Below are positions 7,540 through 16,997 of a stretch of DNA of 64,000 bases, one piece after another; positions within the stretch are counted from its first letter, which is position 1, and each line of letters starts with the position of its first letter. The notes under the pieces are model-generated. The model was not told the DNA's origin. It saw only the letters and a program-made list of their open reading frames with translations, and did no database searches. The translations under genes were made by a program, and so were the position numbers. Origin of the DNA: Candidatus Alistipes intestinigallinarum (GTDB lineage Bacteria > Bacteroidota > Bacteroidia > Bacteroidales > Rikenellaceae); contig DXDA01000074.1 of NCBI GenBank assembly GCA_019115745.1, forward strand, positions 1-64,000, in the 5' to 3' direction.

Positions 7540-9909
7540 ATGAACTACAGACTTTCGCAGATCGCGGCCGTTGTCGGCGGCCGTTTTTCGGGTGAGGACC
7601 GCGACGTGCGGTCGGTCGTGACGGACAGTCGTTCGCTCTCGTGCGAACTGGGGTGCGACCCGATGTTCGTCGCCATGTGCGGAGCCAACCACGACTCCCA
7701 CCGCTTCCTCTCCGAGATGTATGCCCGCGGTGTGCGGGCTTTCCTGGTCGAACGGCCCGTCGAGGCGATGCCCGAATGTGGCTATGTGGTCGTGAAGAAC
7801 GCCATCGCGGCGTTGCAGAGCCTCGCGGCCTTCCATCGCGCCCGCTTCAAGGGGACGGTCGTCGGCATCACTGGCTCGAACGGGAAGACCGTCATCAAGG
7901 AGTGGATTGCCGAGGAGCTGCCCGCCGGGATGAAGTGTTACCGTTCGCCCAAGAGCTACAACTCGCAGTTGGGTGTGCCGTTGTCGGTACTGATGATCGA
8001 GGGTGACGAACAGTTGGCGCTGATCGAGGCCGGCATCTCGAAACCCGGCGAGATGGAGCGCCTCGAACGCATCATCCGCCCTGACGTGGTGGTCTTCACC
8101 TCGATCGGCGACGCCCATCAGGAGAATTTCCTCAATCTCGAACAGAAATGCCTCGAAAAGATGGTTCTGGCCCACCGTGCCCGGATGATCGTCTACCACA
8201 GCCACTACGAACCTCTCGGGCACCTGATCGCCTCGCGCTTCGCCGAGCGGAAGCTCTTCGATGCGGCCGCGGCCCCGCAGCTCCCCGAGGCGGTGATCGG
8301 CAACGAGGCCTCGCGTCGCAACGCCCAGATCGTCGAGGCCTTCTGCTCGGCGATGGGATTCCCGGCCCCGTCGTTCTCCGCGGCGCCGCAGGTCGCCATG
8401 CGTCTCGAAGTCAAGGACGGAATCAACGACTCGGTGCTCATCAACGACGCCTACAACCTCGATCTCAATTCGCTGGCGCTGGCGCTGGACTACCTGCACA
8501 GCGTAGCCCTGACGCGCCGCCGCACGCTCGTCCTGTCGGATATCGCGCAGAGCGGACTCTCGGACGACGAACTCTACGGCCGGGTGGCCGGGATGGTGGC
8601 CCGGGCCGGAATCGACACCCTCGTGGGGATCGGTCCCAAACTGAAGCGCTATGCCGCGTTGTTCGATTGCGACAAGGTCTTCTACGCCTCGACCGACGAG
8701 TGCATCGCGCGGATCGGGCGCCGCGTCGTGGCCGGGCGGGCCGTCTTGCTGAAGGGGGCCCGCGACTTCCGCTTCGAGAAGCTGGCCCACGCCCTCTCGT
8801 GCAAGAGCCATACGACGGTGCTGGAGGTCGACCTCGACGCCATGACGCACAATCTCAACTATTTCCGTTCGAAACTCGATTTCCGCACGAAACTCGTCGC
8901 CATGGTCAAGGCCGGGTCGTACGGTGCGGGCGATTTCGAGGTGGCGCAGATGTTGCAGCACCAGCGGGTCGACTACCTCGCCGTAGCCTTTGCCGACGAG
9001 GGGGTGTTGTTGCGTGAACGCGGCATTACGATGCCCATCGTGGTGCTGAATGCCGACGCCGACAGCTTCGACCAGATGATCGCCAACCGCCTCGAACCCG
9101 AAATCTACAGTTTCCGGTCGCTCGACGACTTCGCCCGGGCGGTGAACCACGCCGGGGAGATCCGCTATCCGATTCACGTCAAGCTGGATACCGGAATGCA
9201 TCGCCTGGGATTCATGGAGGGGGAGATCGGCCGGCTGTGCGACGTGCTGAAGGAGCTCCCGGCCGTGAAGGTCGCCTCGGTCTTCTCGCACCTGAACTGC
9301 GCCGACATGCCCGAGGAGGATGCCTACACGCGGGCGCAGATTGATCGCTACGACCGCATGAGCACGCAGCTCGTCGAGGCGCTGCCCTACGCCGTTATCC
9401 GCCATACGGCCAACTCGGCGGCCATTGAGCGCTTCCCCGAGGCGCAGTTCGACATGTGCCGCCTCGGGCTGGGGCTCTACGGCTTCGGGTGGCAGCACAA
9501 TCCGGCGCTGCGGCCCGTCTCGGCGCTGAAGACCCGCATCGTGCAGATCAAGCACCTCGAAGCGGGCGATGCGGTCGGATACGGCCGTGCCGGGCGCTTG
9601 ACCCGTCCGACGGTCACGGCCACCGTCCCGATCGGCTATGCCGACGGGCTGGACCGCCACCTCGGGTGCGGACGCTGGTCGATGCTCGTCGCCGGGCAGC
9701 CGGCCCCGATCGTCGGGCGGGTCTGCATGGACAGTTGCATGATCGACATTACGGATATTCCGGGCGTGGAGGAGGGCGACGAGGCCGTCGTCTTCTCGGC
9801 CGCCCCGGGCAACGACCTCGAAACCATGGCCGACGTGCTGGGAACGATCCCCTACGAGATCATGACCTCGGTCTCGGGTCGTGTCAAACGCATCTATCTC
9901 AAGGAGTAA
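7540..9909 (+). CDS. Bifunctional MurF ligase / alanine racemase
   Basis: The 789-aa fusion combines UDP-N-acetylmuramoyl-tripeptide--D-alanyl-D-alanine ligase (about residues 1-420) with PLP-dependent alanine racemase (about 425-789), so one chain makes D-alanine and helps add D-Ala-D-Ala to the peptidoglycan precursor. MurF shows the ATP loop GITGSNGKT (about 109) and YNSQLGVPLSVL. The racemase shows the PLP lysine in VAMVKAGSYGAG (about 456), KLDTGMHRLGF, CRLGLGLYG and GYGRAG carrying the likely catalytic Tyr. This fusion is known in Bacteroidota and is not an assembly artefact. The next gene starts at the base after its stop codon. Confidence 0.95.
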   Translation: MNYRLSQIAAVVGGRFSGEDRDVRSVVTDSRSLSCELGCDPMFVAMCGANHDSHRFLSEMYARGVRAFLVERPVEAMPECGYVVVKNAIAALQSLAAFHRARFKGTVVGITGSNGKTVIKEWIAEELPAGMKCYRSPKSYNSQLGVPLSVLMIEGDEQLALIEAGISKPGEMERLERIIRPDVVVFTSIGDAHQENFLNLEQKCLEKMVLAHRARMIVYHSHYEPLGHLIASRFAERKLFDAAAAPQLPEAVIGNEASRRNAQIVEAFCSAMGFPAPSFSAAPQVAMRLEVKDGINDSVLINDAYNLDLNSLALALDYLHSVALTRRRTLVLSDIAQSGLSDDELYGRVAGMVARAGIDTLVGIGPKLKRYAALFDCDKVFYASTDECIARIGRRVVAGRAVLLKGARDFRFEKLAHALSCKSHTTVLEVDLDAMTHNLNYFRSKLDFRTKLVAMVKAGSYGAGDFEVAQMLQHQRVDYLAVAFADEGVLLRERGITMPIVVLNADADSFDQMIANRLEPEIYSFRSLDDFARAVNHAGEIRYPIHVKLDTGMHRLGFMEGEIGRLCDVLKELPAVKVASVFSHLNCADMPEEDAYTRAQIDRYDRMSTQLVEALPYAVIRHTANSAAIERFPEAQFDMCRLGLGLYGFGWQHNPALRPVSALKTRIVQIKHLEAGDAVGYGRAGRLTRPTVTATVPIGYADGLDRHLGCGRWSMLVAGQPAPIVGRVCMDSCMIDITDIPGVEEGDEAVVFSAAPGNDLETMADVLGTIPYEIMTSVSGRVKRIYLKE

Positions 9910-10623
9910 ATGGCTTACGGAACCCTCTATCTGATCCCGTGCCCGATTTCGGACGAAACGGCGCCCTGGGACGTGCTGCCCGCCGCCAATCGCGCGGTGA
10001 TGGACGCGCTGGACTACTTCATCGTCGAGAATACACGCACGGCGCGGAGATTCCTCTCCCGGGCCGGGATTGCGCGACCGATCGAGGAGCTGGAGTTCCG
10101 CGAACTGAACGAACATACGGTCGCCGGACGCGAAGTCGAGGAGCTGGTGGCACCGCTGCTGGCGGGGCGCTCGGCCGGGGTGATCTCCGAAGCCGGCGTG
10201 CCGGGCGTGGCCGATCCGGGGGCGCTGGTCGTTGAGGCCTGCCACCGCCGCGGAGTCCGTGTGGTGCCGCTCGTGGGGCCCTCGTCGATCCTCCTCGCGG
10301 TGATGGCCTCGGGGCTGAACGGCCAGTCGTTCGCCTTCAACGGCTACCTGCCCGTCAAGCCGCCCGAGCGGGCCAAGGCCATCCGTTTCTTCGAACGGCG
10401 GGCCCGCAGCGAAGGGCAGTCGCAGCTCTTCATCGAGGCGCCGTACCGCAATGCGAAGCTTCTCGAAGAGCTCGTCCGGACGCTGGCGCCCGAAACGCGC
10501 CTGACGGTGGCTGCGGACCTCACGGCCCCCACGGAGCGGATCGAAACCCGGACGGTGGGGGAGTGGCGCCGGATGTCGCTGCCCGAACTGAACAAACGCC
10601 CGGCCATATTCATCATCGGATAG
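9910..10623 (+). CDS. RsmI-type tetrapyrrole-methylase family SAM methyltransferase
   Basis: The 237-aa protein belongs to the SAM-dependent methyltransferase family of RsmI, which 2'-O-methylates C1402 of 16S rRNA. Visible signatures are GTLYLIPCPISDE at the N-terminus, FIVENTRTARRFL, the SEAGVPGVADPG loop (about residues 96-107) and VGPSSILLAVMASGLNG. It is shorter than E. coli RsmI (about 286 aa), lacking the C-terminal extension, and the Bacteroidota version can also be annotated simply as a SAM-dependent methyltransferase. The ATG abuts the murF-alr stop codon, so the two are probably translationally coupled. Confidence 0.82.
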   Translation: MAYGTLYLIPCPISDETAPWDVLPAANRAVMDALDYFIVENTRTARRFLSRAGIARPIEELEFRELNEHTVAGREVEELVAPLLAGRSAGVISEAGVPGVADPGALVVEACHRRGVRVVPLVGPSSILLAVMASGLNGQSFAFNGYLPVKPPERAKAIRFFERRARSEGQSQLFIEAPYRNAKLLEELVRTLAPETRLTVAADLTAPTERIETRTVGEWRRMSLPELNKRPAIFIIG

Positions 10624-10678
10624 CGTTGGTATGCAATTTGTGCGAAAAATCCTTCGGAAACTGAAAAAAACACCAGAT

Positions 10679-11311
10679 ATGAAAAAGGAAAAAGTTTATA
10701 ATGAGGCTGTTAAGGAGGATGAAAAGCAGGCCTCGGAAAGCGGAAATCCTTCGGGTGGTGCGGCCTGTGATGCCAATGTGTCAGATGCTGCCGCCGAAGA
10801 GACTGCCAAAATGGCAGACGGTGACGCCGTGAACCGGGATGCCGACTCCGCGGAACAGCCCGAAGCGGTGGCTCAGGCCGTAGAGGAGGCCGTGGCCGAG
10901 TGGAAGGACCGGTTCCTGCGCCTGCAGGCCGAATTCGACAACTACCGCAAACGCACGCTCAAGGAGAAGATGGATCTTGTGCAGACCGGCGGACGCGACG
11001 TCCTACTGGCGATGCTCCCGGTGCGCGACGACGTGCAGCGTGCCGTGGCGGCCATGGAGAAGAGCGATGACGTGGAGGCGCTGCGACAGGGCGTGCAGCT
11101 CATCTCGCAGAAGTTCACCGAGGCGCTGCGCCAGAAGGGCGTTGTCGAAATGGAATTGAAAGAGAAGGAGTTTGATGCCGACGTCGCGGAGGCGGTGGCC
11201 AAATTCGCGGCCGGCGAGGAGTTGAAGGGCAAGGTCATCGATGTCGTACAGACGGGTTACATGCTGGGCGACAAGGTGCTGCGCTTCGCTAAAGTTGTCG
11301 TAGGAGAGTAA
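10679..11311 (+). CDS. grpE: Nucleotide exchange factor GrpE
   Basis: The 210-aa GrpE releases ADP from DnaK. A disordered acidic N-terminus (about 1-60) precedes a long helix and the C-terminal beta domain. Signatures are [15 protein letters not shown] and [20 protein letters not shown]. The open frame starts 48 bp earlier (10631), but the ATG at 10679 gives the usual MKKEK-type start and avoids an unsupported basic leader. dnaJ follows 4 bp after the stop, the classic chaperone pair; dnaK is not in the window. Confidence 0.93.
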   Translation: MKKEKVYNEAVKEDEKQASESGNPSGGAACDANVSDAAAEETAKMADGDAVNRDADSAEQPEAVAQAVEEAVAEWKDRFLRLQAEFDNYRKRTLKEKMDLVQTGGRDVLLAMLPVRDDVQRAVAAMEKSDDVEALRQGVQLISQKFTEALRQKGVVEMELKEKEFDADVAEAVAKFAAGEELKGKVIDVVQTGYMLGDKVLRFAKVVVGE

Positions 11312-11315
11312 GGTC

Positions 11316-12479
11316 ATGGCAGAGAAAAGAGATTATTACGAAGTGCTCGGCGTCGAGCGCAATGCCAACGCCGACGAGATCAAGAAGGCCTATCGAAAGG
11401 CCGCTATCAAATACCACCCGGACAAGAACCCCGGAGACAAGGAGGCCGAAGAGAAGTTCAAGGAGGCCGCCGAAGCCTATGACGTGCTGTCGAATCCCGA
11501 CAAACGGGCCCGTTACGACCAGTTCGGACACGCCGGAATGAGCGGCGCGGCGGGCGGCGGTGCCGGTGGATTCGGCGGATTCGGCGGCGGATTCTCCATG
11601 GAGGATATCTTCTCGCAGTTCGGCGATATCTTCGGCGGACACTTCGGCGGCGGTTTCCGCTCGTCGGGAGGCGGCTCGCGCCGCGTCAACCGCGGGTCGG
11701 ATATTCGGGTGCGGGTTCGGCTGACGCTTGCCGAGATCGCCTCGGGCGTCACGAAGAAGCTCAAGATCAACAAGACCGTGGCGTGCGACAAGTGCGGCGG
11801 CTCGGGAGCCCGAGACGCCAACGCCTACGCGACCTGCTCGACCTGCAACGGTACGGGATACGTCACGCGTGTGGAGAACACCTTCTTCGGAAGGATGCAG
11901 ACCCAGGGCGTCTGCCCGACGTGCGGCGGTACGGGCAAGGTGATCACGGCGCCGTGCGACAAGTGCAAGGGCGAAGGGACGCTGCGCGGCCAGGAGGTCG
12001 TCGAGATTCAGATCCCGGCCGGCGTGGGCGAGGGAATGGTCCTCACGGTCACGGGCAAGGGAAATGCGGCCCGTCAGGGCGGTGTGAACGGCGATCTGCA
12101 GGTCGTCATCGAGGAGGAGCCCAATCCGGAACTGGTCCGCGACGGCAACGACCTGATCCACAACCTGAACATCACCGTGACGACGGCGCTGCTGGGCGGT
12201 ACGGTGGAGGTCCCGACCGTGGACGGACGCGCCAAGATCAAGATCGCTCCGGGAACCCATGCCGGCAAGGTCCTGCGCCTGGGCGGCAAGGGACTGCCCG
12301 ACGTGAACGGATACGGACGCGGCGACGAACTGGTCGTCGTGGACATCACGATTCCGTCGAAACTCTCCGCTGAAGAGAAGCGTCTCGTGGAGCAGTTGGC
12401 GGCTCAGCCCTCGTTCCAGCGGGCCGAGTCGGTCAAGAACCAGAACATCTTCGAGCGCATGAAGAGTTTCTTCCGGTAG
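11316..12479 (+). CDS. dnaJ: Chaperone DnaJ
   Basis: The 387-aa DnaJ is a type I Hsp40. The J domain (1-70) has the HPD motif in [16 protein letters not shown], followed by a Gly/Phe-rich linker (about 75-125). Four zinc-binding repeats follow: [24 protein letters not shown] and CDKCKGEG. The C-terminal substrate-binding domains are complete. It delivers unfolded clients to DnaK and stimulates ATP hydrolysis. The length is normal and it lies in an operon with grpE. Confidence 0.97.
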   Translation: MAEKRDYYEVLGVERNANADEIKKAYRKAAIKYHPDKNPGDKEAEEKFKEAAEAYDVLSNPDKRARYDQFGHAGMSGAAGGGAGGFGGFGGGFSMEDIFSQFGDIFGGHFGGGFRSSGGGSRRVNRGSDIRVRVRLTLAEIASGVTKKLKINKTVACDKCGGSGARDANAYATCSTCNGTGYVTRVENTFFGRMQTQGVCPTCGGTGKVITAPCDKCKGEGTLRGQEVVEIQIPAGVGEGMVLTVTGKGNAARQGGVNGDLQVVIEEEPNPELVRDGNDLIHNLNITVTTALLGGTVEVPTVDGRAKIKIAPGTHAGKVLRLGGKGLPDVNGYGRGDELVVVDITIPSKLSAEEKRLVEQLAAQPSFQRAESVKNQNIFERMKSFFR

Positions 12480-12493
12480 TCGTGCCGGACGGC

Positions 12494-12529
12494 GAGCCGA
12501 ACGAGCCGAACGGGGCGAATGGGGCGAAC
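12494..12529. repeat. Four 9-bp tandem repeats after dnaJ
   Basis: Four adjacent 9-mers (GAGCCGAAC twice, then GGGGCGAAT and GGGGCGAAC) begin 14 bp after the dnaJ stop. An open frame runs across them, but its Gly/Asn/Pro-rich translation looks like a repeat artefact and not a gene. Confidence 0.6.
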
Positions 12530-12592
12530 GGATCGCAGTCGGCCCTTCCGGACCCGGTTTCGGGGGCCGTTGCGGGATCGGCGTCACGAAAA

Positions 12593-12610
12593 CCCCTCCC
12601 TCGGGAGGGG
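12593..12610 (+). terminator. Weak hairpin downstream of dnaJ
   Basis: A 7-bp GC-only stem (12593-12599 with 12604-12610) and 4-base loop lie about 115 bp after dnaJ. No long T-run follows, so termination would be weak or factor-assisted. Confidence 0.4.
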
Positions 12611-12673
12611 CTTGTCGTATCGGCCGGGGTGTCTTTCCGGCCCGGAAATACAATAAATTTGCAAAGATATTCG

Positions 12674-12681
12674 TATCTTTA
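12674..12681 (+). promoter_or_regulatory. -7-like element before the small membrane protein gene and mutL
   Basis: TATCTTTA differs from TAnnTTTG only at the last base and sits 20 bp before the ATG at 12702. The TTTG at 12658 is only 12 bp upstream, too close for a standard -33 element. Confidence 0.35.
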
Positions 12682-12701
12682 CCGAAAAAGAGGACAACAC
12701 C

Positions 12702-13115
12702 ATGTTTACCCCGTTCAAAAGACACGCGAACAAGTTCAACTACATCCCGCGTTACTATGACCCCGAAAAGGAGGCGCGCGAACAGCGCCGCGCCGAACTG
12801 CGCGGTGAGCGCGCCGAGGATGCGGACCGCGAGTACACCCCCGGACAATACATCCGGACCCAGCGCGAGGCGCGTGCGGCGCGGCGTGCCGGAGCCGAAG
12901 AGCGGGGAAGGATGCGGGTTTTCAAGATCGCCGGAGCGGCGGTGCTGATGTTGCTGTTCATCTACCTGCTCTATCCGAAACTGGCCAACTGGGTGCTGCA
13001 GTTGCAGCAGACCCCGCGGCGTCCGGTTCCGGCTGCGCAGGCCGAAGGGGAGTTTAACCCCTATGCGCCGATCGTCGTTGTCCCGAATGATTACCAGGAG
13101 GAGCAGGAGAAGTAA
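12702..13115 (+). CDS. Small membrane protein upstream of mutL, unknown function
   Basis: This 137-aa protein has an Arg/Glu-rich cytoplasmic N-terminal region (residues 1-68), one transmembrane helix (about 72-95, FKIAGAAVLMLLFIYLLYP) and a short extracytoplasmic tail. The very basic first 70 residues could contact nucleic acid or membrane, but nothing identifies a function. Its stop codon is followed immediately by the mutL ATG at 13116, so it is almost certainly co-transcribed with mutL. Confidence 0.7.
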   Translation: MFTPFKRHANKFNYIPRYYDPEKEAREQRRAELRGERAEDADREYTPGQYIRTQREARAARRAGAEERGRMRVFKIAGAAVLMLLFIYLLYPKLANWVLQLQQTPRRPVPAAQAEGEFNPYAPIVVVPNDYQEEQEK

Positions 13116-15155
13116 ATGGCAGACAAGATCAGACTGTTACCCGAAGTCGTCGCCAACCAGATTGCGGCGGGCGAGGTGGTCAACCGCCCGGCTTCGGTGG
13201 TGAAGGAGATGATGGAGAATGCGCTCGATGCGGGCGCCCGCTCGGTGAAGGTCAACTTCCGCGACGGAGGCAAGGACCTCATCCAGATCGTCGACGACGG
13301 CTGCGGCATGTCGCCCATCGACGCCCGCATGGCTTTCGACCGCCACGCCACGAGCAAGATCGGCGCCGTGGAGGATATTTATGCGCTGCATACGTTCGGA
13401 TTCCGCGGTGAGGCGCTGGCTTCGATCGCCGCCGTGGCACAGGTCGAACTGCGCACGCGGCAGGAGGGCGACGAGGTGGGTACGCAGACCGAAATCAACG
13501 GCGGACAGTTCGCCGGGCAGACTCCGGTGATGTGTCCCGTGGGGTCGCAGTTCTTCGTGCGCAACCTCTTCTACAACGTCCCGGCCCGGCGCCGCTTCCT
13601 CGACAAGAGCACCACGTCGGCCTCGCAGATCCGCACGGAGTTCCAGCGCATCGCCCTCTGCTACCCGCAGGTGGCCTTCGAACTCTATGCCAACGACGCC
13701 CCGGTCTACAACCTGCAGCCCGCCTCGCTGGCCGGGCGGATTGTCGACGTGGTGGGGCGGCACATCAAGCAGAATCTGCTGGAGGTCGAGGCCGATACCT
13801 CGATCGCCCGTCTCGACGGATTTATCGGTCGCCCGGCTGCGGCCAAAAAACGCAATACGGAGCAGTATCTCTTCGTCAACGGCCGCTTCTTCAAGAGTTC
13901 GTACCTCACGAGCGCCATCCTGAAGGCCTACGAGAAGCTGATCCCGGAGAGTTGTCAGCCCTCCTATTTCCTCTACCTGAGGATCGATCCGGCGCGCATC
14001 GACGTGAACGTCCACCCGCAGAAGACCGAGGTGCGTTTTGCCGACGAGGAGGCCGTGTGGCAGATTGTCAATGCCGCCGTGCGCGAGACGCTGGCCAAGA
14101 CCGGGGCGGTCCCGATGATGGATTTCGACCGCGAGGGGGCGCTGGAGATCCCCGTTCTGCAGAAAGGGGCGGTTTACAGCGAGCCCGCGGCAATGTCCAA
14201 TACCGACTACAACCCCTTCCGCGAGGAGTACATCGACCCCTCGGCTCCGGATCCGAATGTCGATTTTACGGGCTTTGACGTGCCGTACAATGGTGCGGAT
14301 GCGACGGGAGCCGGTGGTGCCGCGGCAGGACGATCCGTGGCGGCGGGAGGTGCTGCAGCGTCGGGATTTTCCGGATCGCGGGGCGGAAGCGCCCGGGTTC
14401 CTTCGTTCCTGAGCGGCGGAGCCCTCGCGTCGTCCGAGTCCGAGGAGTTCGAGGACTTCGAATCGGGAAGCGGATTTGCCGACGCCGGGTTCGAAATCGC
14501 TTCGGGCGACACCGGATTCGGGGAGAGCTCGCTCGACTTCATCCCTTCGTCGGTCACCCCCGAGCAGCAGCGCCTGGATATTGCCTCACAACCCGAATTC
14601 ACCGATCCGATGCCGCTGCCGGGCGGTTACATCGGGGCGTTGCTGAACGGGCGCTTCGTGGTGGTCGACGTGCGGCGGGCCCGCGAACGCATCCTCTATG
14701 AAGAGTATCTTCGGATGTTGGGGCACGGGTCGGCTGTCAGCCAGCAGTTGCTCTTCCCCGAGCGGCTGGTCCTCTCGGGTGACGAGTATGCCGTGCTGGA
14801 GGAGAATGCCGTGGAGTTCGCCGCCCTGGGGTTCGACCTCGATCTCTGCGGCGCCGGAGCCGTGGAGGTGAAGGGCACCCCGGCCGATCTGCCCGCCGAT
14901 TCGGTGGACCAACTGTTGTTCGATCTGCTGCAGGTCTTTGCGACCCCCGTGTCGCTGGCCGACGTGCGCCGCGAGAAGATCGCCTCGGTAATGGCTCTCT
15001 CGGGTGCGAAGTGCGCCGTGCGGAGCTTCGCACGCGAGGAGGCGGCAGCGCTGCTCGACCGCCTGGCCCAGACGGGCAACGTGAGCTTTACCCCCTCGGG
15101 CAAAAATATCCTCGCCGAATTTACCCCGGAAGATTTGCGCGCCAAGTTGGGGTAA
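13116..15155 (+). CDS. mutL: DNA mismatch repair protein MutL
   Basis: The 679-aa protein is a GHKL ATPase of mismatch repair. The N-terminal motifs are complete: VVKEMMENALDAGA, DDGCGMSPIDA and FGFRGEALASI, with NPRPASV-type start residues replaced by NRPASVVKE. A long Gly/Ala/Ser-rich linker (about residues 385-460) separates it from the C-terminal dimerisation domain. No clear DQHA(X)2E(X)4E metal-binding endonuclease motif was seen in the C-terminal half, where the equivalent segment reads VDVRRARERILYEE. Nicking activity is therefore doubtful, but this should be tested by alignment. Confidence 0.93.
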   Translation: MADKIRLLPEVVANQIAAGEVVNRPASVVKEMMENALDAGARSVKVNFRDGGKDLIQIVDDGCGMSPIDARMAFDRHATSKIGAVEDIYALHTFGFRGEALASIAAVAQVELRTRQEGDEVGTQTEINGGQFAGQTPVMCPVGSQFFVRNLFYNVPARRRFLDKSTTSASQIRTEFQRIALCYPQVAFELYANDAPVYNLQPASLAGRIVDVVGRHIKQNLLEVEADTSIARLDGFIGRPAAAKKRNTEQYLFVNGRFFKSSYLTSAILKAYEKLIPESCQPSYFLYLRIDPARIDVNVHPQKTEVRFADEEAVWQIVNAAVRETLAKTGAVPMMDFDREGALEIPVLQKGAVYSEPAAMSNTDYNPFREEYIDPSAPDPNVDFTGFDVPYNGADATGAGGAAAGRSVAAGGAAASGFSGSRGGSARVPSFLSGGALASSESEEFEDFESGSGFADAGFEIASGDTGFGESSLDFIPSSVTPEQQRLDIASQPEFTDPMPLPGGYIGALLNGRFVVVDVRRARERILYEEYLRMLGHGSAVSQQLLFPERLVLSGDEYAVLEENAVEFAALGFDLDLCGAGAVEVKGTPADLPADSVDQLLFDLLQVFATPVSLADVRREKIASVMALSGAKCAVRSFAREEAAALLDRLAQTGNVSFTPSGKNILAEFTPEDLRAKLG

Positions 15156-15179
15156 TCCGGCGGAAAAGAGTTACCTTTG
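15147..15179 (+). promoter_or_regulatory. Promoter of the rhomboid gene
   Basis: TTGG (15147-15150), 21 bp, then TACCTTTG (15172-15179) resembles the Bacteroidota -33/-7 promoter with near-standard spacing. It ends 17 bp before the rhomboid ATG. Confidence 0.55.
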
Positions 15180-15196
15180 CAAAAATTTGAAGCAGA

Positions 15197-15811
15197 ATGA
15201 ATCGCTATTTTCAGACCCCTCCGGTCGTCAAGAACCTGATCATCATCAACCTGCTCGTCTATATGGCGATGGCGCTGATCCCCGAAGCGCGGCTCTTTCT
15301 CAACCACTTCGGGGCGCTTCAGGTCGGTCCCCGGATGCTCGGGTATGAGTTCCATACCTATCAGTTCATCACCTACATGTTCCTCCACGCCAATTTCGAA
15401 CATATCTTCTTCAACATGTTCGCGCTGTGGATGTTTGGCCGCACGCTGGAGTATGACCTCGGGTCGCGGCGCTTCCTGATCTACTACATGGTCTGCGGTG
15501 TGGGTGCGGCGCTGATTCAGGCCGGAATCGCCTGGGGACTCGGACAGCCGATGGCGCTGGTCGGAGCTTCGGGCGCCGTGATGGGCCTGCTGCTGGCTTT
15601 CGGCGTGATGTACCCCAACGCCGTCATCATGCTCCTGATCCCGCCCATCCCGATGAAGGCCAAGTGGTTCGTCATCATCTACGCCGTCATCGAACTCTTC
15701 CTCGGCTGGCGGGGCGTGGGCAACGTCGCCCATTTCGCCCATGTGGGCGGTATGTTGTGGGGCTTCCTGCTGCTCTACTGGTGGAAACGCCGCGGCATGA
15801 TCCGTTTTTAG
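15197..15811 (+). CDS. Rhomboid-family intramembrane serine protease
   Basis: The 204-aa polytopic membrane protein cleaves transmembrane substrates inside the bilayer. Six hydrophobic segments can be counted. The catalytic dyad is visible: S125 in ALVGASGAVMGLL and H182 in VAHFAHVGGMLWG; the loop signature HANFEHIFFNMFALWMFG is also present. A short, soluble-domain-free rhomboid is normal. The next gene starts 3 bp downstream, so they probably share a transcript. Substrates are unknown. Confidence 0.92.
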   Translation: MNRYFQTPPVVKNLIIINLLVYMAMALIPEARLFLNHFGALQVGPRMLGYEFHTYQFITYMFLHANFEHIFFNMFALWMFGRTLEYDLGSRRFLIYYMVCGVGAALIQAGIAWGLGQPMALVGASGAVMGLLLAFGVMYPNAVIMLLIPPIPMKAKWFVIIYAVIELFLGWRGVGNVAHFAHVGGMLWGFLLLYWWKRRGMIRF

Positions 15812-15814
15812 GCA

Positions 15815-16963
15815 ATGGCTTCCGAATACTACACCGGATACGGAGAGCGCCCCGCCGGCAAACGCCGCCGCAATTGGGCGCTCTGGCTCCTCGACGGCCT
15901 GATGACGGTCGTCTCGCTCGTGGCCGCCGTCACGCTGGTGATGACCTATTGCGTGCCGTATGTCAATCCGTCGCGCGTGTGGTTCTTCCCCGTGCTGGGG
16001 CTCGCCGCTCCGATCACCTATGTGGCGGCGGTGATCCTGATGCTCTACTGGATCATCCGCTGGCGCTGGCTGCGCGCCGGGGGGATGATCCTGATCGTGG
16101 CGATCGGGTTCTTCAAGGTTTCGCTCTTCTGGCGCCCCGACATTCGCCGCGCCTACGAAGAGGCCGAGGGTTCCGAGCGCGGAACCTTCAAGGTGATGAC
16201 CTATAACGTCCGCAGTTTCTACGGCGAAAACGGCCACAGCAGCGTGGAGGATATTCTGCGGCTGATCGACGAACAGGACCCGGACATCATCTGCCTGCAG
16301 GAGTTCAACGCCCGGCTGGCGGCCCGTTCCGAGGAGTTTTCGCTGCTGGAGGAGAAGTATGAGAGTGCGGGTTTCGGACGTACGGCGGCTCCGGACTCCG
16401 TGTACGAGGCGCCGCTGGCGATCCTGAGCAAATTCCGGATCCTGCGCTCGCGGACGGTGCTGACCCCTGCGTCATCGGTCTGGGCCGATGTGCTGGTGGG
16501 CGACGACACGGTGCGGGTCTTCAACAACCACCTCCACTCGACAGCCATCAACGCCGCCGACAACGAATACATCACCGAACACCGCTTCCTGTCGGATACG
16601 GCCCGCGAGACCAAGATCCGCAGCATCGTCGAACGCCTGCGCGAAAACAGCATCCTGCGTGCCGCCCAGGTCGACAGCATCGCCCGGGTGGTGGATGAAA
16701 CCCGCACGCGGCGCATCATCTGCGGGGATTTCAACGATACGCCCATGTCCTATGTCTATCGGACGATGGCCCGGGGTTCGCGCGATGCCTTCCGGGTCTG
16801 CGGTTCGGGCTATTCGCACACCTTCCGGGGCTTTTTCAATACGCTGCGCATCGACTACGTGCTGAGCGAGGAACTCGAACCGGTGACTTACGAGACCCTG
16901 CCGGTCGACTACTCGGATCACCATCCGGTGATCGTCCGGTTGAAAAAGACGGATCAAGACTGA
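15815..16963 (+). CDS. Membrane-anchored endonuclease/exonuclease/phosphatase-family protein
   Basis: This 382-aa protein has three hydrophobic N-terminal segments (about residues 22-45, 53-75 and 80-100) and then an EEP-fold hydrolase domain. Active-site motifs of the fold are complete: MTYNVRSFYGENG, DIICLQEFN (metal-binding Glu), CGDFNDTP (catalytic Asp and Asn), RIDYVL and the final SDHHPVIV. The family includes nucleases, inositol phosphatases and sphingomyelinases, so the substrate cannot be assigned from sequence. The catalytic domain is probably extracytoplasmic. Confidence 0.85.
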   Translation: MASEYYTGYGERPAGKRRRNWALWLLDGLMTVVSLVAAVTLVMTYCVPYVNPSRVWFFPVLGLAAPITYVAAVILMLYWIIRWRWLRAGGMILIVAIGFFKVSLFWRPDIRRAYEEAEGSERGTFKVMTYNVRSFYGENGHSSVEDILRLIDEQDPDIICLQEFNARLAARSEEFSLLEEKYESAGFGRTAAPDSVYEAPLAILSKFRILRSRTVLTPASSVWADVLVGDDTVRVFNNHLHSTAINAADNEYITEHRFLSDTARETKIRSIVERLRENSILRAAQVDSIARVVDETRTRRIICGDFNDTPMSYVYRTMARGSRDAFRVCGSGYSHTFRGFFNTLRIDYVLSEELEPVTYETLPVDYSDHHPVIVRLKKTDQD

Positions 16964-16997
16964 AAAACGACCATCTACAAACTTAAACAGACGAGTT

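Noticed and set aside
12482..12760. 92-codon frame after dnaJ
   Set aside because: Built from the 9-bp tandem repeats and a terminator-like hairpin, and overlaps the start of a better gene.
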